Shown in pieces: positions 43,547 to 54,566 of a stretch of DNA of 64,000 nucleotides (within the stretch, counting starts at the first letter, position 1; every line of letters starts with the position of its first letter). The translations under genes were made by a program, and so were the position numbers. Source of the stretch: Marinobacter panjinensis (lineage in GTDB: Bacteria > Pseudomonadota > Gammaproteobacteria > Pseudomonadales > Oleiphilaceae); contig NZ_SZYH01000001.1 of the NCBI RefSeq assembly GCF_005298175.1, positions 1-64,000 of the forward strand, in the 5' to 3' direction. Below the pieces are notes generated by a model. It was given only the letters and a program-made list of their open reading frames with translations, was not told the origin of the DNA and ran no database searches.

Positions 43547-44596
43547 TTACCCCTGACTGCCCGGCACACCCCGGCGGGCTTTGTGATGGCCGTACGTCCG
43601 CGGTGGTGTGTAGTGGTCGATGAATGGGACGGCAAAGTTCATTAGCAGAACGCTGAAGGCTACGGCATCCGGGTAGTTGCCCCAGGTACGGATCAGGTAG
43701 ATCAGGATACCGATCCCGGCGCCATAGATCAGTTTGCCCTGGTGACTGGTGGCGGCAGAGACCGGATCAGTGGCAATAAAAAAGGCACCGAGCATGGTGC
43801 CCCCGGCGAGCAGATGAAGTGACAGGGGCGCGTATAGGTCGGCATTGCTACCAAAGGCCAGGCTCATCAGGGCCAGGCCGCCAAGGAAACCCGCGGGAAT
43901 GTGCCAGGTGATGATTCGTAGGCCAATCAACAGCAGGCCGCCGGCAAGAAAGGCTGCGTTAACCCACTCCCAGCCCTTGGCGATGCCGTCACCAAAGGTG
44001 GGGTGGGCAAGCACTTCGGTCGCCGTGTGTCTGGCAATCTTATGTTTGTATTCGTCCAGGGGCGTTGCCATGGTCCAGCCGTCGATGGCTGTTTGCTGGC
44101 CCGAGGCAATGGTTGCCAGGGTTTCGCCGAAGCCCGGGGCGCCTTCCCAGAGCATGGCCGGTTCTGCCCAGTTGGTGGTCATGGCCACGGGGAAAGAAAC
44201 GAGGACCAATGCATAGCCCACCATGGCCGGGTTGAAAGGATTGGAACCCAGTCCGCCGTATAGTTGCTTGGCGACGACGATGGCAGAAATAACCGCGACC
44301 GCCGACACCCACCAGGGGGTAAATTGCGGTAATGACAGACCCAGCAGTAAACCGGTAACAGCGGCGGTGTTGTCCCGGATAAAAAAGGCCACCGGTTTTT
44401 TCCTGAGCCGCAGGAGGGCCGCCTCCGAAACAATGGCAACGGTGATGCAGAAGACCACATTGATCAGGTTGCCCCAGCCGAAAAACAGAGTCTGGGCGAA
44501 CAGGCCAGGCAATGCCGCTATGAGGACCCAAAGCATCACCCGGGATGTCGGTCGGGCCCTGTGGGCATGAGGTGAAGACTGCTGAACAAACGCCAT
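43547..44596 (-). CDS. rsxD: electron transport complex subunit RsxD/RnfD
   Basis: 349 residues, polytopic NqrB/RnfD fold. Blocks include [40 protein letters not shown] (the covalent FMN region of the family) and a C terminus [14 protein letters not shown]. It ends three bases before rsxG. In E. coli the complex keeps SoxR reduced; in other bacteria Rnf couples ferredoxin/NAD to ion gradients. Confidence 0.95.
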   Translation of the reverse strand: MAFVQQSSPHAHRARPTSRVMLWVLIAALPGLFAQTLFFGWGNLINVVFCITVAIVSEAALLRLRKKPVAFFIRDNTAAVTGLLLGLSLPQFTPWWVSAVAVISAIVVAKQLYGGLGSNPFNPAMVGYALVLVSFPVAMTTNWAEPAMLWEGAPGFGETLATIASGQQTAIDGWTMATPLDEYKHKIARHTATEVLAHPTFGDGIAKGWEWVNAAFLAGGLLLIGLRIITWHIPAGFLGGLALMSLAFGSNADLYAPLSLHLLAGGTMLGAFFIATDPVSAATSHQGKLIYGAGIGILIYLIRTWGNYPDAVAFSVLLMNFAVPFIDHYTPPRTYGHHKARRGVPGSQG

Positions 44597-44617
44597 GAAT
44601 GTCGTGCCTGATTTCTT

Positions 44618-46444
44618 TTAATGGGTGGACTGGGGTTCGGTTGGCCGGGTGCCCGGTGTGTTTCGGGCCTCAGCCAGAGCCTCTTCGGCCCGTTTTACCC
44701 GATCGTGGTTCTTCGCCACTGCGCGCTCAAGTTTCTCTACGTTGTCAGCCTGTTGCGCCTTCGCGTCATCGAGCATGCTCTGCATGGTTTCCAGCTTGGA
44801 CCTGGCCTGACTCAGCTGCTTTTCCAGAGCCTCTGTATCCGGCTTCTCTGCGGCCGGCTGACTCGCCGGGGATGACTGGTTTGCTTCGGCTTTTGCCTTC
44901 TTGCGGGCCAGGGCCTGCTCGACAATGGCGGATTTGGCCGATCGCTCATCAACCGCGCCACCCTCAGCCGTTGCTTGTTCCGCCTCGGCCTGTTTCTTTG
45001 CCTGGGCTTCAGCCGCAGCCTTTGCCCGTTCCTTGCGACGGAGCTCTTTCTCTTCCTTCTCGCGTTCCAGGCGTGCCTGACGTGCCTCAAAACGCTCCCG
45101 GGCACGGTCTGATTTCAGCTGTTCTGCCCGCTGCACGCGGATCTCGTCCTTGGCAAAGCGATAGTATTGAACAAGGGGGATTGAGCTCGGGCATACGTAG
45201 GAACAGGCACCACACTCGATGCAGTCGAACAGGTTCAGGTGCTCTGCCTTTTCAAACTCGGTAGACTTGGAATACCAGAACAGCTGCTGTGGCAACAGTT
45301 CCATGGGGCAGACTTCGGCACACTCGCCGCATCGGATACAGGGTTGCTCAGGCGGCGGCGCTGGCAGTTCGCTGGCCGTTGCCGCAATCACGCAGTTGGT
45401 GGTTTTAATCACCGGGACCGCTTCGGTTGAAAGCGTGTAGCCCATCATCGGCCCACCGAGGACCAGACGGCTGAGTTTGTCCTGTTGCACACCAGCCTGT
45501 TCCAACAGGTACTCGATCGGTGTGCCAATCAGAACCTCAAAATTACCCGGTTCGCGAACGGCTTCGCCGGTGATGGTAACTGTCCGGGAGATCAGTGGGA
45601 TGTCTTGGTAAACCGCCTGTGCTACGGCAACGGCAGTGCCGATGTTCTGGCACATAACTCCGATATCCGCCGGTATACCGCCACTGGGTACTTCCATGCC
45701 GGTAAGAATCTGAATCAGCTGTTTTTCGCCACCAGACGGGTATTTGGTCGGAATAACGGCGATTTCAGTCTGTGTGCCTTCGGTCGCCTTACGAAGGGCG
45801 GCGATGGCTTGTGGTTTGTTGTCTTCCACGCCGATAACGCAGCGTTCCGGGCGAAGAATCCAGGCCATGACTTTCAGGCCGGCAACAACTTCATCGGCTT
45901 TTTCCCGCATGGTCATGTCATCGGCGGTGATATAGGGCTCACATTCAGCACCGTTGAGAATCAGGGTGTTTACCTTGCGGTCACGGGGCGGCCGGAGCTT
46001 GATGTTGGTCGGAAAACCGGCCCCGCCCATGCCGGAAATTCCGGCGTCCCGGATCATCTCCAGAACCTGGTCCCGGTCGAGGGCGTGGAAGTCATCCACC
46101 GGATTTCGCGGGCACCATTGGTCTTCGCCATCGGGCTTCAGGGTAATGCACCAGTCAGCCATTCCCGACGGATGGGGAACGGGATGTTCCGTAAGGCTCT
46201 CGATGATACCGGATGTAGGCGCATGAACGGGTACGCCCATGCCGGTTTTGACATCGGCGATCTTCTGCCCCTTGAGGACCCGCTCACCGACCTCGACAAT
46301 GGCCTCGGCCGGGTCCCCGATATGTTGCTGGAGCGGCAGGATCAGCCGCTCGGGAATTCCGCAGCGGCGTATCGGACGAGACGTTGAAATGTCTTTGTGT
46401 TCCAGAGGATGAATGCCACCGGAGAAATCCCAAAGCTGACTCAT
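44618..46444 (-). CDS. rsxC: electron transport complex subunit RsxC/RnfC
   Basis: 608 residues. An NqrF-like N-terminal RnfC domain precedes an NADH/FMN-binding core (GAGFPTNIKLRPP, NGAECEPYI) and two [4Fe-4S] motifs (C369-C379 CIRCGECAEVC; CIECGACSYVC near 408). Residues ~440-608 are a long Ala/Glu/Lys-rich coiled coil, whose length varies among species. It starts with an ATG that shares one base with the rsxB stop. Confidence 0.95.
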   Translation of the reverse strand: MSQLWDFSGGIHPLEHKDISTSRPIRRCGIPERLILPLQQHIGDPAEAIVEVGERVLKGQKIADVKTGMGVPVHAPTSGIIESLTEHPVPHPSGMADWCITLKPDGEDQWCPRNPVDDFHALDRDQVLEMIRDAGISGMGGAGFPTNIKLRPPRDRKVNTLILNGAECEPYITADDMTMREKADEVVAGLKVMAWILRPERCVIGVEDNKPQAIAALRKATEGTQTEIAVIPTKYPSGGEKQLIQILTGMEVPSGGIPADIGVMCQNIGTAVAVAQAVYQDIPLISRTVTITGEAVREPGNFEVLIGTPIEYLLEQAGVQQDKLSRLVLGGPMMGYTLSTEAVPVIKTTNCVIAATASELPAPPPEQPCIRCGECAEVCPMELLPQQLFWYSKSTEFEKAEHLNLFDCIECGACSYVCPSSIPLVQYYRFAKDEIRVQRAEQLKSDRARERFEARQARLEREKEEKELRRKERAKAAAEAQAKKQAEAEQATAEGGAVDERSAKSAIVEQALARKKAKAEANQSSPASQPAAEKPDTEALEKQLSQARSKLETMQSMLDDAKAQQADNVEKLERAVAKNHDRVKRAEEALAEARNTPGTRPTEPQSTH

Positions 46445-47022
46445 CAGGCACTGGCTCCCTGACGGTCGGTGGCAATGAGCCCTGACGTTGGCGGAGTCCA
46501 GGTCCAGGTGCGGATGTCCGGTTCAACCGTCACCATATCGATGCAATCCACAGGGCAGGGCTCGACACAGAGGTCGCAGCCGGTGCATTCGCTTTCAATG
46601 ACGGTGTGCATGTGTTTTGCGGCCCCGAGAATGGCATCCACCGGGCAGGCCTGAATGCATTTGGTGCAGCCGATGCACTCATCTTCACGAATAACAGCAA
46701 CCCGCTTGACCTGCTCAACGCCATGCTCGGCATCCAGCGGTTCCGGCTCTACATCCAGCAGATCCGCCAGGGCCTTGATGGTGGCTTCACCTCCGGGAGG
46801 GCACTTGTTAATGGGGCCACCTTCTGCGATGGATTCGGCATAGGGCCGGCAACCCGGGTAGCCACACTGCCCGCACTGTGTCTGCGGCAACAGGGCGTCA
46901 ATCTGGTCTGCCAGCGGATTGCCTTCCACCCGGAAACGTTCAGCTGCAAAGCCGAGCAGGCCGCCGAATACAACGGCCAGGGCCAGAAGCACCAGAATGG
47001 CAACAAGAACGCCTGTCCACAT
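46444..47022 (-). CDS. rsxB: electron transport complex subunit RsxB/RnfB
   Basis: 192 residues. An N-terminal membrane helix is followed by the Fe-S domain with C50, C53, C58, C74 (CGQCGYPGC) and two [4Fe-4S] ferredoxin motifs at C116-C126 and C146-C156. It relays electrons from RsxC to the membrane subunits. Start is ATG 47022. Confidence 0.96.
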   Translation of the reverse strand: MWTGVLVAILVLLALAVVFGGLLGFAAERFRVEGNPLADQIDALLPQTQCGQCGYPGCRPYAESIAEGGPINKCPPGGEATIKALADLLDVEPEPLDAEHGVEQVKRVAVIREDECIGCTKCIQACPVDAILGAAKHMHTVIESECTGCDLCVEPCPVDCIDMVTVEPDIRTWTWTPPTSGLIATDRQGASA

Positions 47023-47052
47023 AGTCGTATTACTCCTAGTCCTGTCGCCCCG

Positions 47053-47634
47053 TCAAACGCTGACGAGACCGCTGAAGCCCAGAAACGCCAATGACATCAG
47101 CCCGGCCGTCACCAATCCGATGGCAGCCCCCCGAAACGCCACCGGTACATCGGCGACGGCGATGCGCTCACGCATGGCGGCAAACAGGACCAGAACCATG
47201 GAAAAACCGGCGGCCGCGCCGAACCCGTATAAAACCGATTCAACGAAGTTGTTGTTCCTGTTTATATTGAGCAGGGCGACACCGAGTACAGCACAGTTGG
47301 TGGTAATCAGGGGGAGGAAGATCCCCAGCACCCGATAGAGCAGCGGGCTGGTCTTGCGCACTACCATTTCCGTGAACTGGACTACGACGGCAATCACAAG
47401 GATAAAGGTGATTGTCCGGAGGAAGGCCAGGTCAAGTGGGGCCAGAAGGTAGGTATAGGCCAGGTAGCTGCACACTGAAGCCAGGGTCAGCACAAAGGTG
47501 GTGGCCAGGGACATACCCATGGCCGTTTCCAGCTTTCCGGAAACGCCCATGAACGGGCACAGGCCCAGGAACTGGACCAGCACAAAGTTATTCACCAGAA
47601 TGGTGCTGACCAGAATCAGCAGATATTCGGTCAT
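47053..47634 (-). CDS. rsxA: electron transport complex subunit RsxA/RnfA
   Basis: 193 residues, six membrane helices. Begins [20 protein letters not shown], then [20 protein letters not shown]; ends with a hydrophobic helix [15 protein letters not shown]. First subunit of the operon, 32 bases after metG, so metG, rsxABCDGE and nth may form one transcript. Confidence 0.96.
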   Translation of the reverse strand: MTEYLLILVSTILVNNFVLVQFLGLCPFMGVSGKLETAMGMSLATTFVLTLASVCSYLAYTYLLAPLDLAFLRTITFILVIAVVVQFTEMVVRKTSPLLYRVLGIFLPLITTNCAVLGVALLNINRNNNFVESVLYGFGAAAGFSMVLVLFAAMRERIAVADVPVAFRGAAIGLVTAGLMSLAFLGFSGLVSV

Positions 47635-47666
47635 TCGCCTTGCTCCATTGACCCGCGTGCCGGCCC

Positions 47667-49700
47667 TTACATAATACGCATGCCGGGTGTGGCACCGGAA
47701 TCCGGGGACAGGATAAAGATATCCTTGCCACCAGGGCCCGCTGCCAGCACCATGCCTTCAGACATGCCGAACTTCATTTTGCGGGGCTTAAGGTTGGCAA
47801 CCATCACTGTCAGGCGTCCTTCCAGATTTTCTGGCTCGTAAGCAGACTTGATACCAGCAAACACGTTGCGTTCGCCATGCCCCACGTCAAGGGTAAGGCG
47901 AAGAAGCTTGTCTGCACCCTCAACATGTTCGGCTTTCACTATTTTAACCACCCGGAGGTCGACTTTCGCGAAGTCGCCGAATTCTATCTCATCGGCGATG
48001 GGTTCAAGATTGGCTTCTGGCACTTTCTGCCCTGTCGCTGCAGGCAGCTCTTCCTTTGAGGCGTCCAGCATTTTATCGATCTGGGCCATCTCGACGCGGT
48101 TCATCAGCGGCTTGAACTTGTTGATGCCGTGGTTTTCGAGGCGTTGCTCGCGCTTGTTCCAGTCCAGCGGGGCATTCAGGAAGCCCTCCGAGGCCTTGGC
48201 GGTTTCCGGAAGTACCGGTGCCAGGTAGGTCATCAGCAGGTGGAACATGTTGATGGCGTTGGTGCAGATGGCCTGCAGGTTGTCGTCCTGGCCTTCCTGT
48301 TTGGCAATCACCCAGGGCTGCTCATCGTTTACATACTGGTTGGCGACATCCGCCAGCTCCATGATGCGACGCATGGCACGGCCGAATTCCCGGGCTTCGT
48401 AGAAGTCCGCGATTTCTTCCCCGGCATCAATAAACTCTTTCATCTTGTCGTGTTCGGTCACGGTGCCGAGTTGGCCATCGAAGCGCTTGGTGATAAACCC
48501 GGCACTGCGACTGGCGATGTTCACCACCTTGCCCACCAGATCCGAGTTGACCCTTGCGGCGAAGTCTTCCAGGTTCAGATCCATGTCATCGACGCTGCCG
48601 GTAAGCTTGGCGGCAAAGTAGTAGCGCAGGTATTCCGGGTTCAGGTGGTCCAGATAGGTCCGGGCCATGATGAAAGTGCCCCGGGACTTGGACATCTTTT
48701 TGCCATTCACCGTTACAAATCCATGGGCCCAGACTGCACTCGGGGTGCGGAAACCGGCGCTGTGGAGCATGGACGGCCAGAACAGGGCGTGGAAGTTGAT
48801 GATGTCCTTGCCGATGAAGTGGTAGACCTCGGCGGTGGAATCCGCTTTCCAGAAGTGCTCGAAATCAATGCCTTCCCGGTTGCACAGATTCTTGAAGCTG
48901 GCGAGGTAACCGATGGGGGCGTCAAGCCAGACATAGAAATACTTGCCCGGCGCATCGGGAATCTCGAAACCGAAGTAGGGCGCATCGCGGCTGATATCCC
49001 ATTCCTGCAGGCCGGCATCCAGCCACTCGGCCAGTTTGTTGGCCACCTGGGGTTGCAGGGTGCCGCTGCGGGTCCAGTTGGCGAGAAAATCTGCGAACGC
49101 CGGCAGACGGAAGAAATAGTGCTCGGATTCTTTCTCGACAGGCGTGGCGCCGGAGACCGCCGAGCGCGGGTTGATCAGCTCCGCCGGGGTATAGGTGGCA
49201 CCGCAGGCCTCACAGTTGTCCCCGTACTGGTCTTCGGTCTTGCACTTGGGGCAGGTGCCCTTGATAAACCGGTCCGCCAGGAACATTTTCTTTTCCGGGT
49301 CATAGGACTGGGTGATCTTGCGGGTGGCGATGTGACCGTTTTCCTGCAGCTGACGGTAGATGTATTCCGAGAACTGGCGGTTCTCCTCGGAATGGGTGGT
49401 GTAATAGTTGTCGAAGCGGATATGGAAGCCGCCAAAATCCTGCTGGTGCTCTTCCCGGATACGGTCAATCAGGTTTTCGGATGAGATGCCTTCCCGCTCG
49501 GCCCGCAACATGATTGCGGTGCCGTGAGCGTCGTCGGCACAGACGTAGTAGCAGTTCTGGCCTCGCATTTTCTGATAGCGCACCCAGATATCGGTCTGAA
49601 TGTATTCCAGCAGATGGCCCAGATGGATGGGGCCATTGGCGTACGGCAGGGCGCTGGTTACCAGAATATCGCGCTGTTGCTTTGAACTCGCTTGCGTCAT
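47667..49700 (-). CDS. metG: methionyl-tRNA synthetase
   Basis: 677 residues. HIGH-type motif [19 protein letters not shown], zinc-binding cysteines (CPKC, CEAC), KMSKSRGTF, and a C-terminal tRNA-binding domain ([20 protein letters not shown]) typical of the long dimeric form. Divergent from apbC across 162 bases, an arrangement common in gammaproteobacteria. Confidence 0.98.
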   Translation of the reverse strand: MTQASSKQQRDILVTSALPYANGPIHLGHLLEYIQTDIWVRYQKMRGQNCYYVCADDAHGTAIMLRAEREGISSENLIDRIREEHQQDFGGFHIRFDNYYTTHSEENRQFSEYIYRQLQENGHIATRKITQSYDPEKKMFLADRFIKGTCPKCKTEDQYGDNCEACGATYTPAELINPRSAVSGATPVEKESEHYFFRLPAFADFLANWTRSGTLQPQVANKLAEWLDAGLQEWDISRDAPYFGFEIPDAPGKYFYVWLDAPIGYLASFKNLCNREGIDFEHFWKADSTAEVYHFIGKDIINFHALFWPSMLHSAGFRTPSAVWAHGFVTVNGKKMSKSRGTFIMARTYLDHLNPEYLRYYFAAKLTGSVDDMDLNLEDFAARVNSDLVGKVVNIASRSAGFITKRFDGQLGTVTEHDKMKEFIDAGEEIADFYEAREFGRAMRRIMELADVANQYVNDEQPWVIAKQEGQDDNLQAICTNAINMFHLLMTYLAPVLPETAKASEGFLNAPLDWNKREQRLENHGINKFKPLMNRVEMAQIDKMLDASKEELPAATGQKVPEANLEPIADEIEFGDFAKVDLRVVKIVKAEHVEGADKLLRLTLDVGHGERNVFAGIKSAYEPENLEGRLTVMVANLKPRKMKFGMSEGMVLAAGPGGKDIFILSPDSGATPGMRIM

Positions 49701-49862
49701 GTTATGGTCCGAACCTTCATTCGTCAGGAGTTGGGCGTTCGCGTTTGCCGGCCTTGTTCAGGGTCAAAACTCCTTATGGCCAGAAACGGGCACAGATGAT
49801 ACCTTCCAAGCAAAGTTTTTTCACCCGAAACACCCGCTTCAGCGCTATATCCGGAGACTCCG

Positions 49863-50963
49863 ATGGCACAGATTTCACAGCACGCACTGGAAACCGCGGT
49901 AAAACAGTACCGCGACCCATACCTGGGCAAGGATCTGTATGAGCTGGGCGCGGTGAAATCCCTGACGACCGATGACAGTGGCAGGGTTACCGTCATGATC
50001 GAGTTGCCATATCCATCGAAGGGGATCGCTGGCGCCCTGAAGGAACTGCTCACCAACGCCCTTGACGACGTTGAAGGCGTTGAAAGCGTGGATGTCCATG
50101 TGGGGCAGCGTATCCACTCCCACAAGGGCCAGAAAGACATCCAGTCCGTGCCCGGGGTGAAAAACATCATCGCCGTCGCCTCCGGCAAGGGCGGCGTGGG
50201 CAAATCCACCACCGCCGTCAACCTGGCCCTGGCCCTGCAAGCCGAAGGCGCCCGCGTCGGCATCCTAGACGCCGACATCTACGGCCCCAGCATCGGCATG
50301 ATGCTGGGTGTACCCGAAGGCAAACGCCCGGAAACCCGGGAGAACAAATACTTCATTCCCATGGAAGCCCATGGCCTGCAGGCCAACTCCATGGCCTTCG
50401 TGGTCACCGACAAAACCCCCATGGTCTGGCGTGGCCCCATGGTCAGTGGCGCCGTCATGCAGTTGCTGCAGCAGACCCTGTGGAATGAACTGGACTACCT
50501 CATCATCGACATGCCCCCCGGAACCGGCGACATCCAGCTCACCATCGCCCAGAAAGTCCCGGTCACCGGCGCCGTGATCGTTACCACACCCCAGGACATT
50601 GCCCTGCTGGACGGCAAGAAAGGCATCGAAATGTTCCGCAAGGTGGAAATCCCGGTACTGGGCGTGGTGGAAAACATGAGCGTCCACATCTGCAGCAACT
50701 GCGGCCATGAAGAACCCCTCTTCGGCCACGGCGGCGGCGAGCGCATCGCCGAAGAATACGACACCACGCTGCTGGGCCAACTGCCCCTGCACATGACCAT
50801 CCGCGAACAGACCGACGGCGGTAAGCCCTCAGTAGTGGCGGAACCTGACTCGGAAGTGGCAAGACGATACAAGGACATCGCTCGAAGGGTGGGCGCTGAA
50901 CTTTCTACCCGCGAAAGAAACCTGACGGGCTCTATTTCCAGTGTTTCCGTAACAGAACACTGA
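49863..50963 (+). CDS. apbC: iron-sulfur cluster carrier protein ApbC/Mrp
   Basis: 366 residues. An N-terminal MIP18-like (DUF59) domain (~8-85) precedes a P-loop ATPase with deviant Walker A GKGGVGKS (108-115) and the cluster-binding CxxC (C277, C280 in HICSNCGHEE). It binds and transfers Fe-S clusters. Followed by the inverted-repeat element at 50984. Confidence 0.96.
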   Translation: MAQISQHALETAVKQYRDPYLGKDLYELGAVKSLTTDDSGRVTVMIELPYPSKGIAGALKELLTNALDDVEGVESVDVHVGQRIHSHKGQKDIQSVPGVKNIIAVASGKGGVGKSTTAVNLALALQAEGARVGILDADIYGPSIGMMLGVPEGKRPETRENKYFIPMEAHGLQANSMAFVVTDKTPMVWRGPMVSGAVMQLLQQTLWNELDYLIIDMPPGTGDIQLTIAQKVPVTGAVIVTTPQDIALLDGKKGIEMFRKVEIPVLGVVENMSVHICSNCGHEEPLFGHGGGERIAEEYDTTLLGQLPLHMTIREQTDGGKPSVVAEPDSEVARRYKDIARRVGAELSTRERNLTGSISSVSVTEH

Positions 50964-50983
50964 TCCACGCAAAAAGTCAGACC

Positions 50984-51089
50984 GCAAGAACAGGCAGGGC
51001 CTTCCGAAACTGTGAAAAACATGGATGTTTTTCTCAAGCCTACAGGGACGTATTAACGGCGTGTTTCGGAAGGCCCTGCCTGTTCTTGC
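50984..51089. repeat. 27-bp perfect inverted repeat with internal hairpin
   Basis: Arms at 50984-51010 and 51063-51089 are exact reverse complements over 27 bases (beginning GCAAGAACAGGCAGGG) and enclose 52 bases. Inside, GAAAAACAT (51014-51022) and ATGTTTTTC (51025-51033) form a second 9-bp stem, and TACAGGGACGTA is a partial palindrome. The element fills most of the apbC-dcd gap. It looks like a MITE- or REP-like mobile repeat or a long terminator hairpin. No transposase and no second copy was seen in the window. Confidence 0.85.
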
Positions 51090-51192
51090 AGCCCCCAAGC
51101 TAAAGGTGGAATTCAAAAGCCCAAAGCTTCGACAGCCATTAAGTGAACAGGTAAACTACCGCCTCTTTTTTTATGGATACGAGACGTCACCC

Positions 51193-51759
51193 ATGAGCAT
51201 CAAATCCGACCACTGGATTCGCCGGATGTCCCGGGAACACGGCATGATCGAGCCCTTCGAGTATGATCAGGTCCGCGAAACCGAAAAAGGCCGCGTAATC
51301 TCCTACGGCACATCCAGCTACGGCTACGATGTCCGTTGCAGCAACGAATTCAAAATCTTCACCAACGTCCACTCCGCCACCGTGGACCCGAAGAACTTCG
51401 ACGAAAACAGCTTCGTCAACTACACCGGCGACGTCTGCATCATTCCGCCCAACTCCTTCGCCCTGGCCCGCACCGTGGAATACTTCCGTATCCCCCGCAG
51501 CGTGCTGACCATCTGCCTGGGCAAATCCACCTATGCGCGTTGTGGCATTATCGTCAACGTCACACCGCTGGAACCAGAGTGGGAAGGGCAGGTGACCCTG
51601 GAGTTTTCCAACACCACCAACCTGCCGGCCAAAATCTACGCCAACGAAGGCATCGCCCAGATGCTCTTCTTTGAGTCAGACGAAGTCTGCGATACCAGCT
51701 ATAAGGACCGCGGCGGAAAATACCTGGGACAAACAGGCGTGACCCTGCCACGAACATGA
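51193..51759 (+). CDS. dcd: dCTP deaminase
   Basis: 188 residues from ATG 51193, the usual family length; a longer reading from 51025 would run through the inverted repeat. Begins [56 protein letters not shown] and [20 protein letters not shown] are conserved blocks. It makes dUTP from dCTP, feeding dTMP synthesis. Confidence 0.96.
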   Translation: MSIKSDHWIRRMSREHGMIEPFEYDQVRETEKGRVISYGTSSYGYDVRCSNEFKIFTNVHSATVDPKNFDENSFVNYTGDVCIIPPNSFALARTVEYFRIPRSVLTICLGKSTYARCGIIVNVTPLEPEWEGQVTLEFSNTTNLPAKIYANEGIAQMLFFESDEVCDTSYKDRGGKYLGQTGVTLPRT

Positions 51760-51787
51760 GTGGTTTTACCCTCAGGAGAGATCCACA

Positions 51788-52387
51788 GTGAATGCCAATC
51801 AGTTTCTGAAAGCGGTATCACAACTGCAGGGTTGGCGGGAATTCACCTTCCTGATGGCCCTTGCGGAGCGGTCGTTTCCTAACTACGCGCTGTTCGCCGA
51901 CGCCGTTGAGCTGAAAACTGGTGCGAAAATGCGCCAGTTACTGGATCTGGGCTGGGAAATGCTGCAAAAAGACGTTTCCGAAGCGGCCGTCCCCCAGCTA
52001 TTGGCAAAACTGGAAGCCCTGTCACCGGATGTGGATGCCTACGACGCCTACGGTGTCTACCCGGCTTTCGATTTCTGCCAGTTGCTTGAACAGGCGCTGC
52101 TGAACCGGCTCAACCCGGGCAAGCACCGCGCCACCGATGCCTCGCAGATGGCCACGGCAACGGTGATGAACTTCATTGAGCTTTCTGAAGGGGAGGATCT
52201 GAACGAGGACGAGCTGGTCCGGCTGCTGGAGCAGCACCCGCTGATGAAAGAGGACAAGATCTTCCAGCGTGACCTGATTCTTGCCCTCAAGCGCCAGCGT
52301 ACCCCCACCAGCCAGTTTGTGGGGCGTATCCGCGAGGACGCCGCCAACGAGGGCGTGAGTAACCTCGGTATCTCCCTGAACGACTGA
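51788..52387 (+). CDS. DUF416 (YjaG-like) protein
   Basis: 199 residues from a GTG with an AGGAGAG site. Acidic and helical, with LQGWREFTFLMALAERSFPN near the start and a conserved VDAYDAYGVYPAFDFCQLLE block. It resembles E. coli YjaG (DUF416). Function unknown. Confidence 0.85.
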   Translation: MNANQFLKAVSQLQGWREFTFLMALAERSFPNYALFADAVELKTGAKMRQLLDLGWEMLQKDVSEAAVPQLLAKLEALSPDVDAYDAYGVYPAFDFCQLLEQALLNRLNPGKHRATDASQMATATVMNFIELSEGEDLNEDELVRLLEQHPLMKEDKIFQRDLILALKRQRTPTSQFVGRIREDAANEGVSNLGISLND

Positions 52388-52456
52388 CAGGCGGCGTTGC
52401 CGGCTCTGTCCTACACTGGGATGACAACCCGTTTTGAACCGATACAGACAGACACC

Positions 52457-53728
52457 ATGAAACTCTCTTCGTTCGGCCGGAAATTTACCGCAGATGCGGG
52501 CATCACCTCGCTGATGGATGATCTTGGCAATGCCCTGGCATCCGGCGACGACATGATCATGATGGGCGGGGGCAATCCTGGCCATATTCCGGAAATCCAG
52601 GAACGGGTTCAGCAGATCCTGGCGGATATAGCCCGGAGCGAAGGCGACACCCGCCGAATGGTGGGTATCTACGATCCGCCCCAGGGCGAAAAACAGTTTA
52701 TTGCGTCGTTGACGGAACTGCTGAACCGGGAGTATGGATGGGGTCTGAAGCCGGAAAATATTGCCCTGACCAACGGCAGTCAGGCGGCATTCTTTATGCT
52801 GTTCAACATGTTCGGCGGTGACTATGGCAGCGGGGTGCACAAGCACATCCTGCTGCCCCTGGCGCCGGAATACATCGGTTACGCCGATGCGGGTATCGAG
52901 CCGGGGCTGTTCCACGCGGTGCAACCAGACATTTCTTTTACAGATGCCCACGAATTCAAATACCGCGTGGATTTCGATGCGGTTGAGGTTACTGGTGAAA
53001 CCGGTGCCATCTGCGTTTCCCGCCCCACCAATCCCACTGGCAATGTGGTCACTGATGACGAACTGGCCAGGCTTGAAGCCATGGCGCGCCAGCACAATAT
53101 CCCGTTGATTGTCGACGGAGCCTACGGCACACCCTTTCCGAATCTGCTGTTTGTCGATGCAACACCGCACTGGAACGAACAGGTGATTCTCTGTCTCAGC
53201 CTGTCGAAGTTTGGCCTGCCGGCTGTGCGCACGGGGATCGTTATTGCCGCAGAGCCGGTCATCAAGGCGTTGTCGGGCATTAACGCCATCATGAACCTGG
53301 CCACGGGCAGTTTTGGTGCCATGCTGGCGGAACCCCTGGTGCGTTCCGGGGAAATCCTGTCACTCAGCCGGGACGTGGTCTGCCCCTTCTACAAAGCGAA
53401 GATGGAACGGGCCGTCGCCGTATTTCGCGACGCCATGGGCGAAGACAGTTGTCGCTGGTATGTGCACAAACCCGAAGGCGCCATGTTCCTGTGGCTGTGG
53501 TTCCCGGACTTGCCCATTACCAGTCTTGAGCTGTACCAGCGGTTAAAGGAAAGAGGTGTACTGGTGGTCTCCGGGCACTACTTCTTCCCGGGATTACCGG
53601 AGGATGGCTGGCAGCATCGTCATGAATGCCTGCGGGTAACTTACTCACAGGACGATGAGCGGGTCGCCCGGGGATTGCGCATCATTGCCGAGGAAGTGAA
53701 GGCGGTCTGGGCCGATGCCGGGAAGTAA
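52457..53728 (+). CDS. avtA: valine-pyruvate aminotransferase
   Basis: 423 residues from ATG 52457; an upstream start at 52397 would add 20 non-family residues. It aligns along its length with E. coli AvtA: MMGGGNPGHIPEIQ, ALTNGSQAAFFMLFNMFGG, APEYIGYADAGIE, CVSRPTNPTGNVVTDDELA, and the PLP lysine K251 in LSLSKFGLPAVR. It exchanges amino groups between valine or alanine and keto acids. Its stop converges with the DUF3108 gene 12 bases on. Confidence 0.95.
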   Translation: MKLSSFGRKFTADAGITSLMDDLGNALASGDDMIMMGGGNPGHIPEIQERVQQILADIARSEGDTRRMVGIYDPPQGEKQFIASLTELLNREYGWGLKPENIALTNGSQAAFFMLFNMFGGDYGSGVHKHILLPLAPEYIGYADAGIEPGLFHAVQPDISFTDAHEFKYRVDFDAVEVTGETGAICVSRPTNPTGNVVTDDELARLEAMARQHNIPLIVDGAYGTPFPNLLFVDATPHWNEQVILCLSLSKFGLPAVRTGIVIAAEPVIKALSGINAIMNLATGSFGAMLAEPLVRSGEILSLSRDVVCPFYKAKMERAVAVFRDAMGEDSCRWYVHKPEGAMFLWLWFPDLPITSLELYQRLKERGVLVVSGHYFFPGLPEDGWQHRHECLRVTYSQDDERVARGLRIIAEEVKAVWADAGK

Positions 53729-53740
53729 ATAACCGAATGC

Positions 53741-54481
53741 CTAGCGATCAAAAGAGGCCTGGTTAATGGTGAGCTCGTACTCGCTGCCATCCGGCTCTAC
53801 CTGCAGGAAGCGGATGAGCAGGTAGTCGCGCTCTGGTGCGAACCACATCAGGGATCGTCGCTTGCTATCGCTGTCGCGGACTTTCTCTGCCTTGAGAGTC
53901 GTGACCTCGTCGCCATTGATTCGCCTGATTTCTTCATCAACGACCGCAAAACGATCGGTGTCGTAGTCACCCTTGTCGATCACCCGGTATTCCATTTCGC
54001 GCTTACCGGCCTTTATGTCCTGGCTCAACTGCAACTGGTAGCCCATGGGGTCAAGAGCGCCTTCTTCCAGCGCCATCGAAAACCTGTCGCCCTCATGGTG
54101 TCCGCTGACCACCATTGTGTCCCAGTCGAAGTCGATCGCTTCTTTCCTGGTTTTGATCAGGAAGCCGGAGAGCTCGTAACGGTAACGCAGGGGGACCACC
54201 TGATTATTCTCCCAGCGAAAGATCAGGGTTTCGTCGATATCGGCGATAAACGAGTCCACATCGGTGCGGAAACGCCAGGTGCCGTCATCCCGTTTTTCCA
54301 GAATGCGGCGGGCACTGCCTTTGAGGGAAATGCCCTTGTCCATGGACGCGTTATAGCTGAGCTCCATGGGGTGAAGAGGGACCTGCTCCGTGCCTTCTTT
54401 CAGCTGTGCGAGGGCGGCGCCAGAAAGTAGCAACCAGGCCAGCAGAACTGGCAAGACTGTGGTGCTGTGTTTCAGGTGCAT
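53741..54481 (-). CDS. DUF3108 secreted protein
   Basis: 246 residues from ATG 54481 (GGAGAAG site). A Sec signal peptide (STTVLPVLLAWLLLSGAALA) leads to a beta-rich domain: YNASMDKGISLKGSARRILE, RWENNQVVPLRYRYELSGFL, and ERDYLLIRFLQVEPDGSEYE. The pattern fits DUF3108. It is downstream of purN by 85 bases, an arrangement frequent in this group. Function unknown. Confidence 0.85.
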   Translation of the reverse strand: MHLKHSTTVLPVLLAWLLLSGAALAQLKEGTEQVPLHPMELSYNASMDKGISLKGSARRILEKRDDGTWRFRTDVDSFIADIDETLIFRWENNQVVPLRYRYELSGFLIKTRKEAIDFDWDTMVVSGHHEGDRFSMALEEGALDPMGYQLQLSQDIKAGKREMEYRVIDKGDYDTDRFAVVDEEIRRINGDEVTTLKAEKVRDSDSKRRSLMWFAPERDYLLIRFLQVEPDGSEYELTINQASFDR

Positions 54482-54566
54482 AGAACTTCTCCGGTTGCAC
54501 AATGGCAGGCGTACTTACCTCTGAGCAGTCTAACCTGCCAGGGTGCTCCCACAGATGACGATAACG

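Noticed and set aside
48129..49484. 451-codon open frame on the plus strand across metG
   Set aside because: Antisense shadow of metG; composition is biased and no family is recognisable.
51025..51192. N-terminal extension of dcd through the inverted repeat
   Set aside because: The family length is 188 residues from 51193; the extension encodes non-conserved sequence from inside the repeat element.
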